From Cytobacillus kochii (GTDB lineage: Bacteria; Bacillota; Bacilli; Bacillales; Cytobacillaceae): DNA of 64,000 bases. Where the stretch lies: assembly GCF_020171845.1 (NCBI RefSeq), contig NZ_JAIVAM010000006.1, positions 35,147 to 99,146 on the forward strand, read 5' to 3'. The notes beneath the pieces were generated by a model. It was not told where the DNA came from. It made no database searches and saw only the letters and a list, made by a program, of their open reading frames with translations. Positions 57,933-64,000 of the stretch are shown piece by piece. Positions within the stretch are counted from its first letter, which is position 1. Each line of letters starts with the position of its first letter. Both the position numbers and the translations under genes were made by a program.

Positions 57933-58556
57933 TTAATTTTTAACTGGTGAAATGACAATATGTCGATGAGGATCATTGCCATCCGAATACGTTTCTACTT
58001 TCTTATCATGAGACAAAGCAGAGTGGATCACTTTTCTCTCATAGGAAGGCATAGGCTCAAGCGAGACCTTTTTACCAGTTTTAATTGCCTGGCTTGCTAA
58101 TCTTTCAGCAAGCTGCACCAACGTATCAATTCTTCTTTGGCGATAGTTTTCTGCATCTAATATAATATTAAAATATTGATCAGAATATCTGTTGACGACA
58201 AGCTGTGTAAGATACTGCAAAGAGTTTAATGTTTGACCTCGTTTACCTATTAATAAAGCAATTTTATTACCAGATAGAATAAATTCAACATTTTTACCGT
58301 CTCTAACAGTTTCAATTTCAACCGGCGCGCCCATTTTCTCACTGACCTCTAATAAAAATTTCTCCGCTTCTGCAATCGGATCCATTTTCATCGTTGCTTT
58401 TATCACTGCAGGACGGGATCCAACTATACCAAGGATCCCTTTCCTTCCTTCATCGAGAATCTCTATTTCTACACGATCCTCTGTTGTTTGTAATTGAGCT
58501 AAAGCCGAATGTACTGCTTCATTGACGGTTTGTCCTGTAGCAGTTATTTCTTTCAC
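57933..58556 (-). CDS. jag: RNA-binding protein Jag (KhpB/EloR)
   Basis: 207 aa. N-terminal Jag domain ([22 protein letters not shown]), KH domain with [19 protein letters not shown] (about residues 106-124) and C-terminal R3H domain. It binds RNA and affects cell elongation and division. The start overlaps the yidC stop by 4 nt. Confidence 0.95.
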   Translation of the reverse strand: MKEITATGQTVNEAVHSALAQLQTTEDRVEIEILDEGRKGILGIVGSRPAVIKATMKMDPIAEAEKFLLEVSEKMGAPVEIETVRDGKNVEFILSGNKIALLIGKRGQTLNSLQYLTQLVVNRYSDQYFNIILDAENYRQRRIDTLVQLAERLASQAIKTGKKVSLEPMPSYERKVIHSALSHDKKVETYSDGNDPHRHIVISPVKN

Positions 58557-59347
58557 TTTTTCGCTCCTCCCGCAGGTTGTGTTTCTTTAGATTTTTTTAA
58601 ATCTGGACCTTTAATGAAATAAGTTTGGACAATCATAAATAAGTTACCAACTACCCAGTATAAAGAAAGAGCCGCTGGGAAATTAATCGCAAAAATAACG
58701 ATCATGATTGGCATTAACCATAACATCATTTTCATTTGCGTTGCCATCATTTCATTCGCACTAAAGTCTTGTCCAGCCATCATCATCTTCTGTTGAATGA
58801 ACGTTGTAATACCTGCTACAACTGGCAAGATATAATATGGATCGGCATCGCCAAGATCAAACCATAAGAAGTTATGATTAGCAATTTCCCGCGTTCTTGA
58901 AATCGCATGATAGAATCCAATAAGAATCGGCATTTGTACTAACAATGGTAAACAGCCCGCCAATGGGTTTACACCATGTTTTTGCATTAATTCCATGGTT
59001 TCTTGTTGAAGCTTTTGTTGTGTCTTTTGATCTTTCGAACTATATTTTTCACGTAGCTTTTGCATCTCAGGCTGTACTGCCTGCATTGCTTTAGAACTCT
59101 TTGTTTGTTTAATCATCAATGGTAGAATTACTAGACGAATCAGAATTGTTACGACAATAATCGACAAACCATAGCTTCCGCCCATAAGGCCTGCAATTTT
59201 AATAATTAGCCATGATAGCGGATAAACGATGTATGAGTTCCAAAAGCCTTCACTCTCGGAAGTAATTGGCTCATTAAATTCCGTACACCCTGCTAAAAGT
59301 ACGGTGACTAGAATTAGACCAACCAATAAAGGTATTCGCTTTTTCAA
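58553..59347 (-). CDS. spoIIIJ: Membrane protein insertase YidC1 (SpoIIIJ)
   Basis: 264 aa lipoprotein: signal with lipobox LLAGC (Cys at about residue 21), then five membrane segments. The conserved groove Arg is in [15 protein letters not shown] (about residue 71); [16 protein letters not shown] ([12 protein letters not shown]) and the [19 protein letters not shown] block are present. Inserts membrane proteins and is needed for sporulation. Located between rnpA and jag as in B. subtilis. Confidence 0.95.
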   Translation of the reverse strand: MKKRIPLLVGLILVTVLLAGCTEFNEPITSESEGFWNSYIVYPLSWLIIKIAGLMGGSYGLSIIVVTILIRLVILPLMIKQTKSSKAMQAVQPEMQKLREKYSSKDQKTQQKLQQETMELMQKHGVNPLAGCLPLLVQMPILIGFYHAISRTREIANHNFLWFDLGDADPYYILPVVAGITTFIQQKMMMAGQDFSANEMMATQMKMMLWLMPIMIVIFAINFPAALSLYWVVGNLFMIVQTYFIKGPDLKKSKETQPAGGAKK

Positions 59348-59531
59348 CCGTTATTTCCTCCTTAATGCCTTGATAATATTGTTACAGTTTTTCTATCATC
59401 TCTTCATTTTCACTGAGAATCGAATAAACTGATTTTACTCATGGTATGTATTTTATCATCTTTTCCTCATATGTCATATGAATAAAAGATGTCTTTCCCA
59501 AATTTCATAAAAAAAAGCTCTTTTTATGACA

Positions 59532-59897
59532 TTATGACTTATTATTTCCATGTTTATGTGTTTTAACAACCCGAGAAAGCTTCAAAACATGCATTAAGCT
59601 TTTCTTAATTTCAAAAAAGCTCATTTCAGCAGTTGGCTTTCGTGCAATAATAATAAAGTCATAATTTGGTTTTAACTCTTGATCCAGCTCATGGAAGGCT
59701 TGTCTAATATAACGTTTGATTTGGTTCCTTTTGACAGCGTTACCAAGCTTCTTACTAACAGATAATCCTATTCTAAAATGAGTCTGGTCATTTCTTTGTA
59801 AAGAATAAACAACAAATTGCCGGTTAGCAAATGACTTACCTTGTTTAAAGGCTTCTTGAAATTCTTTATTCTTCTTTACTCTAAATTCTTTCTTCAT
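59532..59897 (-). CDS. rnpA: Ribonuclease P protein component
   Basis: 121 aa from ATG 59897, after AGAAGGTGTAAATGAC; the frame extends to 59924 upstream. Signature: [28 protein letters not shown] (about residues 45-72), with basic flanks. It helps the RNase P RNA to process tRNA 5' ends. The gene follows rpmH and precedes yidC. Confidence 0.95.
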   Translation of the reverse strand: MKKEFRVKKNKEFQEAFKQGKSFANRQFVVYSLQRNDQTHFRIGLSVSKKLGNAVKRNQIKRYIRQAFHELDQELKPNYDFIIIARKPTAEMSFFEIKKSLMHVLKLSRVVKTHKHGNNKS

Positions 59898-60018
59898 GTC
59901 ATTTACACCTTCTTTTTCATACACGGTTCGTAACAGCTCATGTATAAATAAGTCTTATATTCTCTATTTGGGCAATCGATCAATCATGCGTTTACTCACT
60001 ATTTTTACACTATTACGT

Positions 60019-60045
60019 GAAAAAAGACCACTGATTTTCAGTGGC

Positions 60046-60048
<3 letters not shown>
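60019..60048 (-). terminator. Terminator hairpin after rpmH
   Basis: On the minus strand GGCCACTG and CAGTGGTC flank a loop and T6 follows; the 5' arm touches the stop codon. It is likely leaky, since rnpA follows. Confidence 0.65.
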
Positions 60049-60252
<204 letters not shown>

Positions 60253-60772
60253 TCAACTATCCATCGGATGATTAACCCTTACGCGCAACTTTTTTCAAAA
60301 AACATCACTGTACTGTACTGAATTTTACTTTGTTTCGTCTCTAATGTCACCCTCATTTCAATAGTATTTTTTGGTTATTGGGGAAATCCCTTGATTACGA
60401 GCCTGTATAGCAATGATTGTAGGGATATTTTACTGATAACTTTTTTTAAGAGCTGATTTTAAATTATCTGTTTTGAGATTTAAACTGTTTCACAAGTTTT
60501 TTGGACTTAGACTTTAGACCTCTCCTCATTCTCACGTTTTTGGGTCAGACTTCACTTCTCGTTCCATGTCTGATTATGAGCATTTGCGATTTTTCCCATT
60601 CGAACAGGTTATACAAACTACCTTCATGATCATTCGATAGGTCACATGGTCGCAATCCATTTTTGTTGTACTCATGATTCTTTTTCCACATCCACTAGAA
60701 TTTAGTTCCATATTGTTTGTCGTCCATTAATTAAAATGTTCCATTTTTATAAGAAGACTGACGTACATCCAT

Positions 60773-61125
60773 TTATCCACGTATTTATCATTCAGCGTAT
60801 AATTTTACTTGTGGATACTTTTTTCGACAAATTTATTTTATCCACACTACATATAGACAAGTTTTTCACAAAAACACTACCTGTGGACAATTGTTATAAA
60901 CAGGTTGTTTCACTTGTGGATAAGCATTGAAAAAACGTTGCATGCTCTTGTTATTTCTGTTATCATATTTGTGTTTTCACACTTAATAACTGAACGGTAT
61001 ATATTTTATTATCCACAGATTGTGGATATCATGTGGACAGGTTATTCAGCCCCTTTGAAAAGGTTGTCCACAGGTGGTGGATATTGTCGAAATGTCGCCT
61101 TTTTTCCTTATTATATATTTTTCCA
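60773..61125. promoter_or_regulatory. oriC upstream region: DnaA-box cluster before dnaA
   Basis: DnaA boxes or near matches: TTATCCACG (60773), TGTGGATAC (60810), TTATCCACA (60838), TGTGGACAA (60882), TGTGGATAA (60915), TTATCCACA (61009), TGTGGATAT (61021), TGTGGACAG (61032), TTGTCCACA (61064), TTTTCCACA (about 61119). This equals the incA/incB part of the Bacillus bipartite origin. The stretch 60181-60770 next to rpmH holds no gene and no boxes that I see. Confidence 0.92.
60938..60966 (+). promoter_or_regulatory. Probable sigma-A promoter of dnaA
   Basis: TTGCAT and TATCAT spaced by 17 nt, about 245 nt before dnaA and flanked by DnaA boxes, which fits DnaA autorepression. Confidence 0.6.
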
Positions 61126-61209
61126 CATCTTATTTTATTCATTTTTTCTATATAAACATTTTTGTGGGCATTTTCAGCCGTTATTTTCAAAGAAAAGGAG
61201 GGATCATCA

Positions 61210-62556
61210 TTGGAAAATATATCTGACCTATGGCAGCAGGCTTTAGCAAAAATAGAAAAGAAAATTAGTAAACCAAGCTTTGAAACCTGGATGAAATCAA
61301 CTAAAGCACATAATCTTCAAGGAGACACATTAGTGATCAAAGCACCTAATGAATTTGCTCGAGATTGGCTAGAAGAGCGCTATTCTCCTTTAATTTCCGA
61401 AACAATAAAAGAAGTTACTGGTGAACGACTCGAAGTTAAATTCATTATTCCGCAAAACCAGAACGAAGAAGAGCTTGAAGCCATCAGCCCGGCAAAAAAG
61501 AAGCCAGTTGAAGAGGAATCCCAAGACATTACCTTCAATATGCTAAATACGAAAAATACTTTTGATACATTTGTTATTGGTTCTGGGAATCGATTTGCCC
61601 ATGCTGCTTCACTCGCAGTAGCAGAAGCACCTGCTAAGGCCTATAATCCACTGTTTATTTATGGTGGTGTTGGTTTAGGGAAAACACATTTAATGCATGC
61701 AATTGGTCACTATGTATTGGATCATAATCCAAATGCGAAAGTTGTCTATTTGTCTTCTGAGAAATTTACCAATGAATTTATTAACTCTATTAGAGATAAT
61801 AAAACCATTGATTTCCGCAATAAATATAGAAAAGTAGACGTGCTATTAATAGATGATATTCAATTCCTTGCCGGAAAAGAATCAACCCAAGAGGAATTTT
61901 TCCATACGTTTAACACATTACATGAAGAATCAAAGCAGATTGTCATCTCGAGTGACCGACCTCCGAAAGAGATTCCGACACTTGAGGATCGCCTGCGTTC
62001 TCGTTTCGAATGGGGTCTGATTACAGATATTACCCCACCAGATTTAGAAACAAGAATTGCGATTTTACGTAAAAAAGCAAAAGCTGAAGGTTTAGACATT
62101 CCTAATGAAGTCATGTTATATATTGCCAATCAAATTGATTCTAATATTCGTGAATTAGAAGGAGCACTTATTCGTGTTGTTGCCTACTCATCACTCATAA
62201 ATAAAGATATTAATGCAGATTTAGCTGCAGAAGCATTAAAAGATATTATTCCGAGTTCAAAACCTAAAGTTATTACTATTCATGAGATTCAAAAGGTTGT
62301 CGGAGGCTATTATAACGTTAAATTAGAAGATTTCAGTGCGAAGAAACGGACAAAGTCTATTGCTTTTCCTAGGCAAATTGCTATGTACCTATCTAGAGAA
62401 TTAACCGATTTCTCCCTACCGAAAATTGGTGAGGAATTCGGGGGACGAGATCACACAACAGTGATTCATGCCCACGAAAAAATCTCTAAATTACTTCATG
62501 CAGACACACAATTTCAACAGCAATTAAAAGAAATTAATGAATTACTTAAAGTATAA
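61210..62556 (+). CDS. dnaA: Chromosomal replication initiator DnaA
   Basis: 448 aa from a TTG start at 61210, 8 nt after AAAGGAGGG; it matches the B. subtilis N-terminus from [11 protein letters not shown] on. An upstream in-frame ATG at 61162 would add an unconserved leader. Domain I (about 1-80), AAA+ domain III with Walker [15 protein letters not shown] (about residue 155) and Walker [15 protein letters not shown] (about 212), and the domain IV DNA-binding signature [11 protein letters not shown] (about 415). It unwinds oriC. Confidence 0.97.
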   Translation: MENISDLWQQALAKIEKKISKPSFETWMKSTKAHNLQGDTLVIKAPNEFARDWLEERYSPLISETIKEVTGERLEVKFIIPQNQNEEELEAISPAKKKPVEEESQDITFNMLNTKNTFDTFVIGSGNRFAHAASLAVAEAPAKAYNPLFIYGGVGLGKTHLMHAIGHYVLDHNPNAKVVYLSSEKFTNEFINSIRDNKTIDFRNKYRKVDVLLIDDIQFLAGKESTQEEFFHTFNTLHEESKQIVISSDRPPKEIPTLEDRLRSRFEWGLITDITPPDLETRIAILRKKAKAEGLDIPNEVMLYIANQIDSNIRELEGALIRVVAYSSLINKDINADLAAEALKDIIPSSKPKVITIHEIQKVVGGYYNVKLEDFSAKKRTKSIAFPRQIAMYLSRELTDFSLPKIGEEFGGRDHTTVIHAHEKISKLLHADTQFQQQLKEINELLKV

Positions 62557-62588
62557 TTGTGAATAACTACCGAATGATTATGCACAGT

Positions 62589-62690
62589 CTGTCCACATGT
62601 GGATAGGCTGTGTTTCCATTCATTTTTCTAGTTATCCACATGTTAACAAGCCCTACTAATACTTCTATTATTTTAAAATAAAAAATATAT
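62589..62690. promoter_or_regulatory. oriC downstream region: DnaA boxes and unwinding element
   Basis: Between dnaA and dnaN: CTGTCCACA (62589), TGTGGATAG (62598) and TTATCCACA (62632). Then CTACTAATACTTCTATTATTTTA resembles the DnaA-trio array in a long AT-rich tract. This is the incC/unwinding part of the Bacillus origin. (The trio string is split as CTACTAATACT + TCTATTATTTTA.). Confidence 0.85.
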
Positions 62691-62712
62691 GTATATACAT
62701 TGGAGGTTAATC

Positions 62713-63849
62713 ATGCGATTTACGATTCAGAGAGATCGGTTAGTTCAAAGCGTTCAAGATGTGATGAAGGCCGTTACTAGTAGAACAACAATTCCCATTT
62801 TAACTGGAATTAAAATTGTTGCATCTGACGAAGGTGTAGCTTTAACAGGTAGTGACTCTGATATTTCTATTGAGTCATTTATTCCTAAAACTGAAGAAGA
62901 TGAAGTCATAGTTAACATTGAACAACCAGGTTCAATTGTATTGCAAGCAAAATTCTTTAGTGAAATCGTAAAGAAATTACCAACAGACCAAGTAGAAATT
63001 CATGTAGAAAATCATTTACAAACAGTTATTACTTCAGGTAAATCTCAATTCAATCTAAACGGTATTGATGCGGATGAATATCCTCATTTACCACAAATTG
63101 AAGAGGATAATGTTTTTTCTATTCCGACTGACCTTCTAAAAGCAATGGTTAGGCAGACAGTTTTCGCAGTGTCCACCTCAGAAACACGCCCAATCTTGAC
63201 AGGTGTAAACTGGCAGATTGAAGGAAGTGCTTTAACCTGTATTGCAACAGATAGCCACCGCTTAGCATTGAGAAAAGCAACGATCGAAACAGCATCAGAA
63301 GCATCTTATAATGTGGTTATTCCTGGGAAAAGCTTGAGTGAACTAAGCAAAATTCTCGACGATCATAACGATACAATTCAAATTGTTATTACAGAGAACC
63401 AAGTTTTATTTAAAGCGAAAAATTTATTATTCTTCTCTAGATTACTAGAAGGAAATTACCCAGATACATCACGATTGATTCCAAATGAAAGTAAGACGGA
63501 TGTCGTTGTTACTACGAAAGCATTTTTACAAGCCATTGATCGTGCTTCTTTACTTGCACGAGAAGGTAAAAATAATGTCGTTAAACTTTCTACTGTTGAT
63601 GATCAAGTCATTGAGATCTCTTCTAATTCTCCAGAAATCGGTAAAGTTATTGAGGAGCTTCCGAGCATTTCGAAAGAAGGAGAAGACCTTAAAATTTCGT
63701 TTAGTGCGAAATTTATGATGGATGCTTTAAAAACATTAGAGGGTACAGAAATAAAAATTAGCTTTACGGGTGCAATGAGACCATTTATTATCACACCACT
63801 TAATGATGATTCAATCTTGCAATTGATTTTGCCAGTTAGAACATACTAA
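62713..63849 (+). CDS. dnaN: DNA polymerase III beta subunit (sliding clamp)
   Basis: 378 aa from ATG 62713 after TTGGAGGTTAATC, same length as B. subtilis. Three clamp domains; RFTIQRDRLVQSVQDVMKAV at the start and ILQLILPVRTY at the end. It is the processivity clamp of replication. Normally yaaA and recF follow directly, but an insertion sequence begins after 33 nt here. Confidence 0.97.
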   Translation: MRFTIQRDRLVQSVQDVMKAVTSRTTIPILTGIKIVASDEGVALTGSDSDISIESFIPKTEEDEVIVNIEQPGSIVLQAKFFSEIVKKLPTDQVEIHVENHLQTVITSGKSQFNLNGIDADEYPHLPQIEEDNVFSIPTDLLKAMVRQTVFAVSTSETRPILTGVNWQIEGSALTCIATDSHRLALRKATIETASEASYNVVIPGKSLSELSKILDDHNDTIQIVITENQVLFKAKNLLFFSRLLEGNYPDTSRLIPNESKTDVVVTTKAFLQAIDRASLLAREGKNNVVKLSTVDDQVIEISSNSPEIGKVIEELPSISKEGEDLKISFSAKFMMDALKTLEGTEIKISFTGAMRPFIITPLNDDSILQLILPVRTY

Positions 63850-63881
63850 AGCTTTAGGTAAATAGAAATCCGAACAATCAT

Positions 63882-64000
63882 TGATATGCTCCCCTCTAGG
63901 TAGACAGATAAAAAAATAAAATCTGGCTACTAAAAGGGGAGTATATTTATGTCTAAAAGAGCTCATCCACTCGAAGTTAGGATAGAAGTAATAAATACAT
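63882..64000 (+). mobile_element. Left end of an insertion sequence, probably IS3/IS150-like
   Basis: A TG-starting terminal region (about 63882-63906, GCTCCCCTCTAGGTAGACA) precedes an ATG-initiated transposase-like reading frame. The exact end cannot be fixed without the other copy. The element continues beyond the window. Confidence 0.6.
63949..64000 (+). CDS. Transposase N-terminus (IS3-type OrfA), cut by window edge
   Basis: Only 17 codons are visible: ATG after AAAGGGGAGTATATTT, product MSKRAHPLEVRIEVINT. The M-S-K-R-x-x-x-P-L-E-V-(K/R) start is typical of the helix-turn-helix OrfA of IS3/IS150 elements. It lies where yaaA normally begins, in the dnaA-dnaN-yaaA-recF operon. Confidence 0.6.
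   Translation, partial: MSKRAHPLEVRIEVINT

Overview
The window is a low-GC Bacillaceae chromosome (Bacillus or a close alkaliphile-type relative) that ends at the replication origin. The right two thirds follow the Bacillus gene order running leftward from oriC: dnaN-dnaA / rpmH-rnpA-yidC(spoIIIJ)-jag / mnmE-mnmG-rsmG-noc-parA-parB / DUF554 / yyaC / DUF951-ychF / rpsF-ssb-rpsR / yybS-gdpP-rplI-dnaB / purA / four tRNAs (Lys, Glu, Asp, Phe) / an M23 peptidase / walR-walK-walH-walI-walJ-htrA / a small CxxH/CxxC protein gene / rlmH. Only a few genes interrupt this order: an ArsR-MFS pair, an ECF sigma/anti-sigma triplet, a frameshifted gene beside purA, and an insertion sequence directly downstream of dnaN.

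At the 3' end of rlmH (position 21781) the conserved backbone stops and an accessory element begins. It runs to the left edge and beyond. In order from the junction it has: a large serine recombinase whose reading frame runs across the junction into rlmH; an XRE-type regulator; a divergent set with a filamentous-phage gene II type replication initiator and three very small genes; a second complete rlmH; a rightward operon of two unknown genes, a possible ssDNA-annealing type protein and a RadC-family protein; and a BREX defence operon (small ORF-brxA-brxB-brxC-pglX-pglZ) followed by a SNF2-type helicase. The layout is that of a staphylococcal cassette chromosome (SCC): serine recombinase, rlmH target, RadC-like gene and a defence cargo, but in a Bacillaceae genome.

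The most interesting point is the junction. The chromosomal RlmH now ends Glu-Pro-Tyr-Ile-Phe, where the family normally ends in Pro-Tyr-His-Lys or similar, while the element's own RlmH keeps Glu-Pro-Tyr-His-Lys. Integration seems to have rewritten the functional tail of the host methyltransferase, and the element carries an intact replacement. The recombinase C-terminus is rewritten by the same event. The BREX operon has type 1 core genes, but a SNF2 helicase follows pglZ where brxL is expected.

Replication-control sites: three DnaA boxes lie between dnaA and dnaN and about ten upstream of dnaA. Two further DnaA-box clusters, upstream of mnmE and beside the CxxH gene near rlmH, match the positions of the thdF and yydA DnaA-box clusters of B. 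subtilis. There is one perfect parS in walK and one near-perfect parS in parB. An 11-unit 51-bp tandem repeat fills the gap upstream of the arsR-MFS pair.
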